Shown: positions 9,350-18,779 of the stretch, piece after piece
How the letters are laid out: every line of letters starts with the position of its first letter
Numbering within the stretch: the stretch's first letter is position 1
NCBI GenBank assembly: GCA_026397505.1
Contig: JAPLUR010000091.1
Coordinates: 1-48,013, forward strand
DNA from: Candidatus Zixiibacteriota bacterium
Lineage (GTDB): Bacteria; Zixibacteria; MSB-5A5; GN15; PGXB01
Reading direction: 5' to 3'
DNA length: 48,013 bases
Position numbers and translations under genes: made by a program
The notes under the pieces: model-generated
The model's database searches: none
What the model was told of the DNA's origin: nothing
What the model saw: only the letters and a program-made list of their open reading frames with translations

Positions 9350-10194
9350 CTATTTTCCGGAGGCAGGGTGATACTGTTCAGCGGCCTGATATGAAGAGCG
9401 CACCAGCGGCGCGGAAAAAACCGATTTTATGCCGGACGCGCGAGCGGTGTCAGCCAGCGCCTCAAACTCCTCCGGAGTATAGTACCTTGCAATGGGGTGG
9501 TGATTTTTCGAGGGGGCGAGGTACTGCCCGATAGTGAGGAATTCGACCCCCGCTCCGGCCATATCGATAAAAACTACTCTGAGTTCGTCGGCCGTCTCGC
9601 CAAGTCCCACCATAAGACCCGACTTGACGGCTATCCCCTCCGTTTCCGCCGCCTGGCGGAGAATCTCAAGCGAGCGGGCATAATCGGCGCCGGGACGAAC
9701 CGCCGGGTAAAGACGCGGGAGACATCGGGGCGGGCGGCCAGTATGGCGGCGACCGCCTCGCGGTTCCCCCTGAAATCGGGAACCAGCAGCTCGACGGCCG
9801 TATTTTTCCCCAGGCGGCGGATTTCCCTCACCACGGCGACAAACTGGGCCGCCCCGCCATCAGGGAGGTCATCGCGGGTGACCGAGGTAATGACGGCATG
9901 GCGGAGGTCGAGAATATTGACCGCCTGCGCAACGCGCGCGGGCTCGTTTTCATCCAGCGGCGCGGGCAGCCCGGGGGTAACATTACAGAAACGGCAATGG
10001 CGGGTGCAGTTGGGCCCCATGATAAGGAAAGTGGCGGTGCCGCGAGAATAGCATTCACCGCGATTCGGGCAATTGGCTTCCCGACAGACCGTATTGAGAT
10101 GGTGCTCCTCCAGCAGCGCCTGAACCTCGCGATATTTCTGACTGCCGCAGGCCCGCACTTTCAGCCAGGGCGGTTTGGTGTTTGGTTTATCCAT
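9350..10194 (-). pseudogene. lipA: Lipoyl synthase gene broken by a small deletion
   Basis: Two frames together make one lipoyl synthase, which inserts sulfur into octanoyl groups. The 5' part has the auxiliary-cluster cysteines (CREANCPNRGEC) and the radical SAM motif CTRHCRFC. The 3' part has SGLMVGLGE and the terminal RSSYQA serine motif. At 9716-9720 the invariant FNHN.ETVP stretch between PDV and RLYPAVRPG is absent, replaced by five bases where family members have 27. That implies a ~22-base loss and a frame change. The N-terminal half continues into about 30 residues of out-of-frame sequence. The start is ATG 10194. Either a real mutation or an assembly error explains this; no lipB or lplA is nearby. 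Confidence 0.85.
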
Positions 10195-10349
10195 TTTCCA
10201 TCTTATTACGCAGAATGTTTGAAAATTATACACCCTTTCTTAAATCGCAACAAATCAGCATCTTCGCTCAACAGGCGTCGTAAAGTTAAGCCAAAATCGC
10301 TCGATATCAAGAAGAAGAAGAGAATATTTTCCTAAAAAAGGAGCTATCG

Positions 10350-12488
10350 ATGGTCCGAAAAGCAGGCGCCGTTGTGTTATTCTGTCTCGTTTTGATTTCC
10401 TCGGCGGCAGGATATACTTTAAAAAGAGATGCCGTTGTTTCACCTTTGAACAATCAGACTCTGCAGACTTTTTCTTTTGCCCCAAACTTTGCCACCGCCG
10501 AAGCCTGCACGGTTCGGCATGATAATGGACCCTGGTGGCTGATCCAGCACTGGGTAACCGGAGCGGAATTATACAAATCATACCAGAATCCGACTCTTTC
10601 CTGCACGACCCCTTATCCATTTACGGTGCTGGATGTGCAGATAGTGATGGGCTTTGAGAGGCGGTGTACTCTCTATGTCTCCGTCGATGTGGAATCCGCC
10701 GACCTGAGCACCCCCTCCTGCCCTGCGCCGGGAAACCTGCTTTCTATCTCATCGGAATACATGTTTAATATTCCCGGCAGTGGCCTATACCTTCTTTCGG
10801 TACCCCTGGATTCGCCCGCGGTCGTTAATGACGCTTATTTCGCGGGTTTTTATATCTCCAATGTGCTGGACACTCTGATTGGCGCGAGCGTGGTGACCGA
10901 TAGTATCCCGGCGCTCTGTACCGGGTATAATATCTGGGATACAGCCATCGGATATATCGACCTGGCCAACAATTCCTACTTTAATTTTCCGGGGCGGCTT
11001 CTGCTTTTCTCCAGCGGCACGACCGGCGGAAGCGGCGTTCAGCCGGAGCCATCGATAATACTGCTGAAGCCGGGCATGAACGAATTATTGCTCGGCGCGG
11101 TAAAATTATGGGGGTCGGAAAATTCGGGCAGTACTATCATCGATTCGGTGCGTTTTGAGGATCGCAGAAACGGCAGCTGGACCAGAATCGGGATTGACGC
11201 TGACGGTCAGCGGGCGCTGCGCAACGGCGTGGATCCCTCGGGAACCGGCGACGGCTACGCGCTTGACTGGAATTACAGTGCCCTGACCGAGGGGGCCTAC
11301 TGGCTGAAAGCCGCGGCTTTCGATACGTTGGGACGGTTCGATGTCGATTCACATCAGGTATCGATCGATCCCACACCGCCGGATTTGACAATGCTCAATC
11401 CGACTTCGATGGACACGCTCTGCCTTCCGACGAAACTTGAGGTGACCAGTCTCGACGAAAATATCACGCAGGTGAAATTCGAAAGAAAGGCGGCTCCATG
11501 GGACTTCAATATCTCGATTACGCCGCTGGCCCAGTCCAAATACGGCGACAAAAACGGCAACCCAAATGACGGCAATCACGCCGCCTCGGGGGAGTATGGT
11601 GACTACTACTGCGGGCCGGTGGTCGGCGCAATGGCGGTCAAATACTGGTTTGACAAGGGATTCCTGTATTCGATGAGAGAAGGAACCAGTTATATATCAG
11701 TCGATACGGTCGTGGAAAGGCTGGCCGCTAATATGCAGACCCGCGCCAATAAGGGAACTTATGACGACCTTTTCTACGGTGGGATACTGCAATATATCGC
11801 TACGCACGGCAACGAGCTTCAGCTGGACCTGCACCGCCGCCCCGACTACGCCGAATTCCGCACCATATTCCAGGAAAATGAACTGACGGCGATCATGGCT
11901 CTTGGGGGGATGCCGGGGGCTTATGTCATGGCGACCGGAGCGAACGGACTGCTTGACGGGCAGGGACGTTACCCGGTAAAGATAGCCGACCCGATCAGCG
12001 GCAGCATCATAACCGCCTATATCAAGAATGTCCCCGGCGGTGCGCAGGTTTATTACCGGAGCAGCTGGCACGATCTCGAAATGATCATTACCGTGAAGGG
12101 ATACTCGCTGACCGTTACCCGGGAGTTGATAGGGACGGATAATTCTGCGGTGGGGGGATGGACTTTCGATTGGAATTCCTCGAATATGGTAAAAGACTCC
12201 CTCTATTTCATTACGGCGACCGCGACCGACGCCACGGGACGGATCGGCATGGTAACCAATCTGGTACAATACGGCTGTCCGGTGATGGTGAAAGGGGATT
12301 ATGACGGGAACGGGGTATTGAATATCGGAGATGTGCTTTATCTGATCAACTTCATATACAAAAAAGGGCCGGCGCCGTCCGGAGGGGCGGGACGGGCTGA
12401 TGCCAACTGCAATGGCGATATAGATATCAGTGATATTATTTGCGCCATCAAGTATATTTATACGGCCGGGCCGGCGCCCTGCTATTAA
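10350..12488 (+). CDS. Secreted protein with C39-like domain and C-terminal dockerin
   Basis: This 712-residue protein begins with a signal peptide (GAVVLFCLVLISSAAG). The N-terminal ~330 residues are beta-rich, including an Ig-like region near residues 225-350. Residues ~390-570 resemble a papain-like C39 peptidase: YYCGPVVGAMAVKYW supplies the nucleophile Cys, and a downstream IADP matches the usual Asp-Pro. The position that normally holds catalytic His, before YVMATG, is Ala, so activity is doubtful. The C-terminus is a type I dockerin with two calcium loops (GDYDGNGVLNIGDV and ADANCNGDIDISDI). RBS AAGGAG at 10338-10343. It shares the dockerin architecture with the 1672-aa protein. Confidence 0.85.
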   Translation: MVRKAGAVVLFCLVLISSAAGYTLKRDAVVSPLNNQTLQTFSFAPNFATAEACTVRHDNGPWWLIQHWVTGAELYKSYQNPTLSCTTPYPFTVLDVQIVMGFERRCTLYVSVDVESADLSTPSCPAPGNLLSISSEYMFNIPGSGLYLLSVPLDSPAVVNDAYFAGFYISNVLDTLIGASVVTDSIPALCTGYNIWDTAIGYIDLANNSYFNFPGRLLLFSSGTTGGSGVQPEPSIILLKPGMNELLLGAVKLWGSENSGSTIIDSVRFEDRRNGSWTRIGIDADGQRALRNGVDPSGTGDGYALDWNYSALTEGAYWLKAAAFDTLGRFDVDSHQVSIDPTPPDLTMLNPTSMDTLCLPTKLEVTSLDENITQVKFERKAAPWDFNISITPLAQSKYGDKNGNPNDGNHAASGEYGDYYCGPVVGAMAVKYWFDKGFLYSMREGTSYISVDTVVERLAANMQTRANKGTYDDLFYGGILQYIATHGNELQLDLHRRPDYAEFRTIFQENELTAIMALGGMPGAYVMATGANGLLDGQGRYPVKIADPISGSIITAYIKNVPGGAQVYYRSSWHDLEMIITVKGYSLTVTRELIGTDNSAVGGWTFDWNSSNMVKDSLYFITATATDATGRIGMVTNLVQYGCPVMVKGDYDGNGVLNIGDVLYLINFIYKKGPAPSGGAGRADANCNGDIDISDIICAIKYIYTAGPAPCY

Positions 12489-12517
12489 GAACTCCATATC
12501 TTTTCTGCGATAACTCC

Positions 12518-12548
12518 GAGCCCCGCCCTGAAGCGGGGCTCTTTTTTT
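12518..12548 (+). terminator. Intrinsic terminator
   Basis: GAGCCCCGC pairs with GCGGGGCTC around CCTGAA, followed by a T-run of at least seven. It ends the dockerin gene and abuts the stop codon of the convergent holin-like gene. Confidence 0.9.
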
Positions 12549-12883
12549 TACTTGCGGGAAATAGCGGCCGAGGCGGCGCGGCGGGCGATTTCATCATCAA
12601 TGCCGCAGATCTCCATAATCTTATCGACCGCCTCATCCAGCCTTTTCATCCAGGCGCTATCCGGATATTTGCTGATCAGATCATCGGTGACCTCATCGGC
12701 GATCAGGGCGATATATTCGGCGTAGCGGCGGCGTTTCTCGACAGCCAGATAAGGGACCAGATATTTCCGGGCAAACCAGACGACCAGAGCCATAAGAATC
12801 GCTCCGGCACCCCCGAGAAGAGCAATGATGTCGCCGGGTATTGACTGAAGAAAAGAACCGATTACCGGTATCAAGAGTATCAT
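12548..12883 (-). CDS. Holin-like small membrane protein (LLH-type)
   Basis: This 111-residue protein has one N-terminal hydrophobic segment (IIALLGGAGAILMALVVWF). A charged helical tail follows with AEYIALIADEVTDDLI and a terminal EICGIDDEIARRAASAAI. The layout resembles phage holins of the LLH superfamily. Holins open the inner membrane at lysis, but no endolysin gene is seen nearby. It is the last gene of the minus-strand phage-type cluster. Start ATG 12883 has AGGAGG close upstream. Confidence 0.6.
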   Translation of the reverse strand: MILLIPVIGSFLQSIPGDIIALLGGAGAILMALVVWFARKYLVPYLAVEKRRRYAEYIALIADEVTDDLISKYPDSAWMKRLDEAVDKIMEICGIDDEIARRAASAAISRK

Positions 12884-12904
12884 AACAGAACCTCCTTCCT
12901 ATTG

Positions 12905-14416
12905 TTACCAGGTTAAAAGCCAGCGGGAAATATTGGGGACCGTTATCCTTTCCCGCAGAATGGTACCATCAGTACGGGTGATGGTTATTTCATATTTGCC
13001 GTTGCCCGAAGTCAGATTAATGCTGGGAATCAGATCCAGATAGAAATAGCCGGTACTGTCGGAGACAGTTGATTTCTTGAAAGGCGAGATGATGCCGGCC
13101 CCGACTCGGGAGACGCCCGATGGGAGCCAGGCGGTTATATTGGCCCCTTCTTCGCGGCCGCCGCTGATATCGAACAGGAAGCCATAAACGCGGCAGATTT
13201 CGGGCAGGGCGGGCGCACCCGGATCGAAACGGTAACCATATATGGTGTCGGTGCCGGCTCCGGTGACAAGCAAAGTGTCATAACTTTCAAATATGTAGCC
13301 GGGAGCAAAGGGGATAACCAGAAAAGTATCCAGATCGAGATTGAACCCGGCATAACCATCGAAATCAGTCGATCCCGAAGCGATCAGGGCGGTCTGGCTG
13401 AGATTGCGGACGACTATTTTCACTCCGGGGATAATCTGTCCGACAGTACTATCGACCATCATCAGGCGGCAGGAATAGAGGCCGCTGCCGGAGCCGATAC
13501 CGGAGATTTCGGTGTCAAGATATTTTCCGAAGGTGCCGGTTTGGGTATGATGGTTCTGCGGCGTGTTCCAGACCCAGCGGGCCACCGAGGTCGAGTCGCC
13601 GCCGCCGCCCTGCCCTTTATAGTGCGACGAGTCCTCGAGGACGCGATTGGCGATCGTATCGGCATAGGGCAGGTTTCCGGAAATATCAATCAGCACCGAT
13701 TCGGCCACCGAGCCGACCGATCCGGAGAGATTGCCGTGGATATTTCCGCTCAAATCGTAACTTCCGATACCGTTTCCTTTGATTATCGCCCCGGTGCCAT
13801 TGCTGTTTTCGATGTAAAGAGAAGCATTAGTACTGTTCGCCCCGGAAATCAGAGCCCGCCGCAGAGTCAGGACGGAATCGGGATTAGTATAGCGAATATT
13901 CCCGACCCAGTTATCGAGATTCTGAAGGGTATCGATAACGGCCTGCAGGGAATCAATGGTCATCACCAGGGCATCATCAAATTCCCGGCTGACCAGCTGG
14001 AAATAAAAAATTCGCGGGGTTTTCAGCCAGGCGCCGGTTTGATCCGATTTGGCGCCGAGTTTGACACAGTACTGACCGATCTGGCCGTTGCCGTCGATAT
14101 CGGAAACCTGCGCCACCCAACGGTACGAGGTATCGCCGTTATCGATGCTCATCTTAATGCGGCCGGCGGCGCCGGCGATAACCTCACTGAAGACCGAATC
14201 ACCGCCCGGATTGAAGACAATCACCTTGGTGGTATCGAGGCCGCCGATATTTTTCCCCAGGCTGTCCAGATTGAAAAATCCGATGCAGAGGGAATCCTCG
14301 GGCGTGACGGCGGTGCTGGAGTTGTTGACAATGGCAAATCCTGAAGCGTGGGTAAGGGGCCAGGCAGTTAAGATTAAGATGATCAGTGCGGCATCTAGAA
14401 ATGAATGGGTTTTCAT
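12905..14416 (-). CDS. Secreted protein of the phage-type cluster, unknown function
   Basis: This 503-residue protein has a clear signal peptide (FLDAALIILILTAWPLTHASG). The body is rich in Gly, Ser, Asp and Thr, with a helical patch near residues 150-175 (DDALVMTIDSLQAVIDTLQNL) and two carboxypeptidase-regulatory-like beta domains toward the C-terminus (DGYAGFNLDLD, DSTGYFYLDL). The true start is ATG 14416, which overlaps the upstream stop in an ATGA, so translation is probably coupled. An export signal is unusual for a virion gene. It could be a fibre-like or surface protein. No family is recognised with confidence. Confidence 0.6.
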   Translation of the reverse strand: MKTHSFLDAALIILILTAWPLTHASGFAIVNNSSTAVTPEDSLCIGFFNLDSLGKNIGGLDTTKVIVFNPGGDSVFSEVIAGAAGRIKMSIDNGDTSYRWVAQVSDIDGNGQIGQYCVKLGAKSDQTGAWLKTPRIFYFQLVSREFDDALVMTIDSLQAVIDTLQNLDNWVGNIRYTNPDSVLTLRRALISGANSTNASLYIENSNGTGAIIKGNGIGSYDLSGNIHGNLSGSVGSVAESVLIDISGNLPYADTIANRVLEDSSHYKGQGGGGDSTSVARWVWNTPQNHHTQTGTFGKYLDTEISGIGSGSGLYSCRLMMVDSTVGQIIPGVKIVVRNLSQTALIASGSTDFDGYAGFNLDLDTFLVIPFAPGYIFESYDTLLVTGAGTDTIYGYRFDPGAPALPEICRVYGFLFDISGGREEGANITAWLPSGVSRVGAGIISPFKKSTVSDSTGYFYLDLIPSINLTSGNGKYEITITRTDGTILRERITVPNISRWLLTW

Positions 14417-15786
14417 TGGTGCACCTCGGGTATGGAGTAATTGCATTGATTTACGAGTTGATGTTTATGAGTCTCTTCATCAAATGAAAGCCGGGCCAAC
14501 TCGATCAGTTTTCGCCGCGGTGACACAATGGTTGATGTCCCGGCCGTGTAGGTGGCATAGATTGACCAGCGGTTATTCGCGGCAGATGATTGGCTCCAGG
14601 TAACGGGTAGCGACGTTGCATTATGAACCGAAACGACATTAGATTCGCTGTCGAATCGGGCGCGGATGGCAGAGGCGGGTGAAACATCACCAAAAGCGAC
14701 GACATAAGTGGTCCCGGCCGAAAGGGTTTGAGAAACGGCGGCGGTAGTATTCCACTGCATGCCGCTGTTGGTAACGGTTAATTGCACGCCCGACGCCAGC
14801 CGGGAATCGGGGTATCCGTTCGCATAAGAATAAGCCGCGAAACTGACATAGGCGGGGTTAGTGTAAGTCAGGCAATAGATGCTGTAAGAGGTGATAATGT
14901 CTCCGCCGGAGGCAGTATGGCGACAAGAGGATGAACCGGCAAGAGCATGGCAGACGGAAGTGGATAAATAGGCGGTGCTGGCGCCGACATTGGTATTGCC
15001 GAAAGTGGGGTCGATGGTCACCGGATAACTGGCCTGCTCCAGAAAGCGGCGGGGAATCGTAATGGTAAGAAAGGAATCGATGTTCAAGTTGCACCATACT
15101 GTCCAGCCGCGGCTGTCGTGGGCTTTGGGACGATAGATATGGAAGGCTTTTCCGGCGCCGTAATTCTCATAGGTCGTGTCATTTCGGCGAACGACAAGCC
15201 GGTCCCCCTTTTTCCCGGAATAATAGACGGCATAGGAACCGATGACGCTGTCGGGCCGCTCGACGCCCGAGGCGATTTCCGCGGCGGTCAACTCGGGTTG
15301 ATAGAGAAATTCAAATCCTTTGGTTTCGAGAGAGAAACAGACGACATCCGTATCGGGCGCGTGATCAAGAATTATTTCCCATTCCAGAGCGCCGTCTGAG
15401 CGAGTATATAACTGATGCGCAACGACCGGCGGTGTCGAGTCGATATTATTATCCCGTGCAAACCAGAGGCCGGGGCGATGATCGACCAGAAACGGCCGGG
15501 GGGCTGAGGAGATATCTCCTTTATCATTCGAGAGATGAATCAGGAGGCTGCATTCCCCTCCCCAGGCGGATAGCCGGCACTGCGGGCCAGGTCGTTCATC
15601 GGCAGACCGCCCGATTTCGACCGTCAGCGCGCGGGACGTGACCTTTGCCGACGATATTTCATCAGATATTTTCCAGACGGCATAAGTCTCGGCGCGGGCG
15701 ATGCCGAAGGCGGCCAATATAACGGTCGAGACAATTACAAACGGCAATCGGAAGAAATGCCGGAGCATTCTTAAAAGAGAGTTCAT
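14413..15786 (-). CDS. Secreted beta-rich protein of the phage-type cluster
   Basis: This 457-residue protein has an N-terminal hydrophobic segment ending in AFGIARA, consistent with a signal peptide. It is beta-rich, with an SYPVTIDPTFGN strand near residues 258-269. That phrase often precedes C-terminal repeat or fibre domains in secreted and phage proteins. The function is unknown. Both ends overlap neighbours by ATGA tetranucleotides (14413-14416 and 15783-15786), placing it firmly in one co-translated unit with the 101-aa and 503-aa genes. Confidence 0.6.
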   Translation of the reverse strand: MNSLLRMLRHFFRLPFVIVSTVILAAFGIARAETYAVWKISDEISSAKVTSRALTVEIGRSADERPGPQCRLSAWGGECSLLIHLSNDKGDISSAPRPFLVDHRPGLWFARDNNIDSTPPVVAHQLYTRSDGALEWEIILDHAPDTDVVCFSLETKGFEFLYQPELTAAEIASGVERPDSVIGSYAVYYSGKKGDRLVVRRNDTTYENYGAGKAFHIYRPKAHDSRGWTVWCNLNIDSFLTITIPRRFLEQASYPVTIDPTFGNTNVGASTAYLSTSVCHALAGSSSCRHTASGGDIITSYSIYCLTYTNPAYVSFAAYSYANGYPDSRLASGVQLTVTNSGMQWNTTAAVSQTLSAGTTYVVAFGDVSPASAIRARFDSESNVVSVHNATSLPVTWSQSSAANNRWSIYATYTAGTSTIVSPRRKLIELARLSFDEETHKHQLVNQCNYSIPEVHQ

Positions 15787-16088
15787 TGCGAAATTTCCTC
15801 CTTTGCGCTCTTGTCACGGGCGGCGGTCTTCTGCTTTCCGCGGCCGGGGCGTTTCCGACGAGCGCTGGGATCAGGCGGCCCGGCAAGTTCTTCTTCGCGC
15901 AGCTTGTTTATCATTTCCCAGAATTTTTTCTCGCCGGTCCCGGAAACGGAGAGTTTCTTTTTCAGTTCAATGACTTTCAAAAGATCACCCACTTTCGTTT
16001 TTTCAGGATTGTCCTGGAATATCTTATATAACGTATTGCGAACGTCTTCCAGAATCTGTAAATCATCGTAAGGTTTATCTTCACTCAT
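15783..16088 (-). CDS. Small charged protein of the phage-type cluster
   Basis: This 101-residue protein is mostly helical and highly charged. It has an N-terminal helix (LQILEDVRNTLYKIFQDN), a VGDLLKVIELKKKL segment and a basic tail (RRKRPGRGKQK). The size and shape recall small terminase or DNA-binding adaptor proteins, but the match is too weak to name it. No small terminase gene is otherwise seen in the cluster. It overlaps the next gene by ATGA. Confidence 0.5.
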   Translation of the reverse strand: MSEDKPYDDLQILEDVRNTLYKIFQDNPEKTKVGDLLKVIELKKKLSVSGTGEKKFWEMINKLREEELAGPPDPSARRKRPGRGKQKTAARDKSAKEEISQ

Positions 16089-16109
16089 AGATCATCACTC
16101 GGTTCAGTT

Positions 16110-16481
16110 TCAATATCCCATTTCGTAAATGAAGAAGTCGGCGTTGACGGCGGCGGAAGCGGCCGGATCGCGCGCCACACGGAAACCGGTCGCGGACTCC
16201 TCGCCGACCAGATAAACGGCATGGGAGGAACGAGGGCGGATCAGCACTTTGGGCGAAAGAATCTGTCCGGGAAGGCGGTTGCCGCGGAAATCAACCAGGT
16301 CGGCGAAAGAAATATTCTGGGCCGTGCCGCCGATAGCCGAGACACCGAACATCAGACGCCCGGTCGATTCGATTTCCTCTCCGCCCAGATAGTACAACAG
16401 GGCATTGTCGGCGGTACCCCAGACAAGGATTTCTTTTACGACCCAGAGGCGATGGCTTTTAAGATAAGTTAAAGTGCGCAT
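16110..16481 (-). CDS. Unknown protein of the phage-type cluster
   Basis: This 123-residue, beta-rich soluble protein has no recognised motif. It starts at ATG 16481 with AAGGAG upstream. Its position just after the connector-like gene suggests a virion or head-completion protein; that is context only. Confidence 0.5.
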   Translation of the reverse strand: MRTLTYLKSHRLWVVKEILVWGTADNALLYYLGGEEIESTGRLMFGVSAIGGTAQNISFADLVDFRGNRLPGQILSPKVLIRPRSSHAVYLVGEESATGFRVARDPAASAAVNADFFIYEMGY

Positions 16482-16493
16482 AATCTCCTTCCT

Positions 16494-17312
16494 TCAAGAG
16501 CGCCGGGGACGGTTCATACGGGCCGCGGGCGGTCGGAAATTTTTCACGAGTTCCTCAAAATCGCGGCGGTAGCTTTCGGCCAGAGCCAGCCAGGCGCCGG
16601 AGCGAGTGGCCTGCCCGCCGGCGGCGGATGTTTTCAATTCGTTGGCCGCGGCGATCCGGCAGACCAATGATACCGCCAGATAAGTAGCCGCGGTTTGCAA
16701 GGTCAGATCGGCGCCGAAGGTTCCGGCCGGGTCAACCGATTTCTCCATGACCGCGTTGGCCTCATCAGCCGCGGCGGCAATTATTTCATCGCCCAGGCGT
16801 CCGGAGCAAAGTTCATAGTCGATCAGAACCGTCTGCCCCGGAAGAATGGCGCCATTTGATAAGCGACGAACCAGCCCTTCGGAGTAGTTCACGCTGTAGT
16901 CGGTGCCCTCGACATAAGGAGAATAGAAATAGTACCATACCGCCACGGTCTCTCCCTCGGGAATAGTACCATCGGGCAACCGAGTAATCCTGCCGCGGGC
17001 CGAATCAAGGGCATAATCGGCGTTTTCCGCATAAACAATACCGAGGGAACTATCCGAGGCTACGGTGGCCGAGTAAGGCACTATTTTCTGATGGGTGAGC
17101 CCGACTTCCGTATCGCCCAGAGTGACAGACTCGAGAGTAGGCGCAGTATCTTTGACCGCTTTGACCGACACCGAACCGTCAATAATGGAACCGCCCGGGA
17201 GTTGCACCCAGTCCAGGCCGGAGAAGGTGGCAGGATAATCCTGCCGGAGGCCGGAAGAAGCGCCTCCCAGGTCGATATGTTTCTTGACCAGATCAGAATT
17301 GGTGTATGACAT
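16494..17312 (-). CDS. Connector-like virion protein
   Basis: In this 272-residue protein, a duplicated ~45-residue beta motif (YALDSARGRITRLPDG and YSVNYSEGLVRRLSNG) precedes a helical C-terminal region (DEIIAAAADEANAVME...LAESYRRDFEELV). The helical part resembles head-tail connector/adaptor proteins that bind the portal vertex. The beta motif resembles repeats seen in phage tail-associated proteins. Start ATG 17312 lies three bases beyond the upstream stop and is preceded by GGAG. Assignment is by shape and context. Confidence 0.5.
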   Translation of the reverse strand: MSYTNSDLVKKHIDLGGASSGLRQDYPATFSGLDWVQLPGGSIIDGSVSVKAVKDTAPTLESVTLGDTEVGLTHQKIVPYSATVASDSSLGIVYAENADYALDSARGRITRLPDGTIPEGETVAVWYYFYSPYVEGTDYSVNYSEGLVRRLSNGAILPGQTVLIDYELCSGRLGDEIIAAAADEANAVMEKSVDPAGTFGADLTLQTAATYLAVSLVCRIAAANELKTSAAGGQATRSGAWLALAESYRRDFEELVKNFRPPAARMNRPRRS

Positions 17313-17315
17313 CGC

Positions 17316-18728
17316 TTACTCCATGAGAATTATTCCCGAGGGGTTCGGGATGCAGGTAATCTGCGTTCCGACCGGCCCGGTACTGAAGGGAGAGGTAACG
17401 GCCACTTTCAGCCAGAATTTCTCGGCGCCGTTGAGATTGCTTTTCTGCCAATCGCCCGGCAGGGATGAGTAATCATCCCACAGAAGAAGCTCTTTATCGG
17501 CGGACGTGAAATGGTAAATTCCGCCGGACGGTACAAAACCGATCCATACTTCTCCGTTGAAGTACTGCCAACTGACCGTACCGCCGGCGCCGACCGCAGA
17601 AAGAATAATCTTCAGATAGTTGTACTTCCGGTCCAGACCAAGATAGAGAGCATCGCCGGAATCCTTGAAAACAACGCCGGAATCGACATGATAGATATCG
17701 CCGGCAGTCGCATCTGCGGCGGCGGTGGTCAGGTCTTTGTAATTGCCGTTGGCGGCGCGATAGCAGAACACTTTCGAAAGAGCATTCTTGACCGGATCCA
17801 GGACGGCCGGTGGCTCGAAATTATCGGTCAGGCGGCAGGAGTACATCATCTTTGATTGACCGGCACCGTACGAAGTCAGATAGACGATATAAGGAGAATT
17901 GTTGAAGTACTTGAGTTGCGGGAATGAGCCGGCTGCGGCATCGATATCGATAAGAGCGCCCCAGATATTGCCGTCAAACTCGCGAAACCTGATGCGGTTG
18001 TCATCGAAGACGACGCCAATGCGGCCATCAACGGAGCCGGCGGCGTCGAAATCGTGGTCGAGTGCCGAACCGGAGGCAAGTTCTATTTCATCATCCCAGA
18101 GAGAGGCACTGCTATGTTTCGCCCGGAGGGCGAGTTTAATGCCGCCCAGTGAATAAAAGGCGTAAAGATAGGGGTCGCTGACAACGATTTTGGAATAAGC
18201 TGAGGCGGCGCCGGCGGAAAGAGCGGTACCATAACTGGTGGGGCCGCCCGACCAGTTGACACCACCATCCGTGGAATACTTCACATTGATATAATACTGT
18301 CCGGAAGAAAGCCGGCTCCATGAAGCCCAGAGGCGACCCGAAGGTTCGATGTTGATGGAAGGATAGTAGTTATCGTCGCCGTTATAGAGAGCGTTCAATG
18401 CCCCGGCACTCCAGACACCGGAGGAAAAAGCCAGCTTTCGTACGACCAGGTCGTTATTTGAATTCAGTGTGTAAGCGACAAAAATATTCCCCTCCGTGTC
18501 CATGACGGCATCAAATGGATAATCGGCGGTATCATTGATTAGGAGTGTGGGAACGGTCCAGTAAGTGTAAGGGTAATCGGAGCAGGACAGCTTAATCTCC
18601 GTGGGAGAAGTTTGTATGAGAACCGCCATTCTTCCGGCATATGGCCCGGAGGGTACCTTGAGAAGCCTGCGATTGGGGCTGATGCCGGTTCGATACAGCG
18701 CCGAACTGTTGGTCAGATGATTCTGCAT
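17316..18728 (-). CDS. Beta-propeller (BNR/sialidase-like) protein
   Basis: This 470-residue protein's N-terminal ~300 residues form repeated propeller blades, with an Asp-box (YSTDGGVNWSG) near residue 155. The C-terminal ~130 residues form a separate beta domain (VSWQYFNGEVWIGFVP...EKFWLKV) as in phage virion surface proteins. There is no signal peptide. Catalytic sialidase residues were not identified, so a binding or receptor-recognition role is more likely. Start ATG 18728 has AAAGGAA upstream. It sits directly after the capsid gene. Confidence 0.6.
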   Translation of the reverse strand: MQNHLTNSSALYRTGISPNRRLLKVPSGPYAGRMAVLIQTSPTEIKLSCSDYPYTYWTVPTLLINDTADYPFDAVMDTEGNIFVAYTLNSNNDLVVRKLAFSSGVWSAGALNALYNGDDNYYPSINIEPSGRLWASWSRLSSGQYYINVKYSTDGGVNWSGGPTSYGTALSAGAASAYSKIVVSDPYLYAFYSLGGIKLALRAKHSSASLWDDEIELASGSALDHDFDAAGSVDGRIGVVFDDNRIRFREFDGNIWGALIDIDAAAGSFPQLKYFNNSPYIVYLTSYGAGQSKMMYSCRLTDNFEPPAVLDPVKNALSKVFCYRAANGNYKDLTTAAADATAGDIYHVDSGVVFKDSGDALYLGLDRKYNYLKIILSAVGAGGTVSWQYFNGEVWIGFVPSGGIYHFTSADKELLLWDDYSSLPGDWQKSNLNGAEKFWLKVAVTSPFSTGPVGTQITCIPNPSGIILME

Positions 18729-18743
18729 ATTAATTCCTTTAGT

Positions 18744-18771
18744 GACCGACCCGGCTCTCGCCGGGTCGGTC
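18744..18771 (-). promoter_or_regulatory. Perfect 12-bp hairpin downstream of the capsid gene
   Basis: GACCGACCCGGC pairs exactly with GCCGGGTCGGTC around TCTC, between the capsid stop and the propeller gene. No T-run follows on the minus strand, so it may be an mRNA stabiliser or processing site that sets capsid transcript level rather than a full terminator. Confidence 0.55.
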
Positions 18772-18779
18772 GATTAAAA

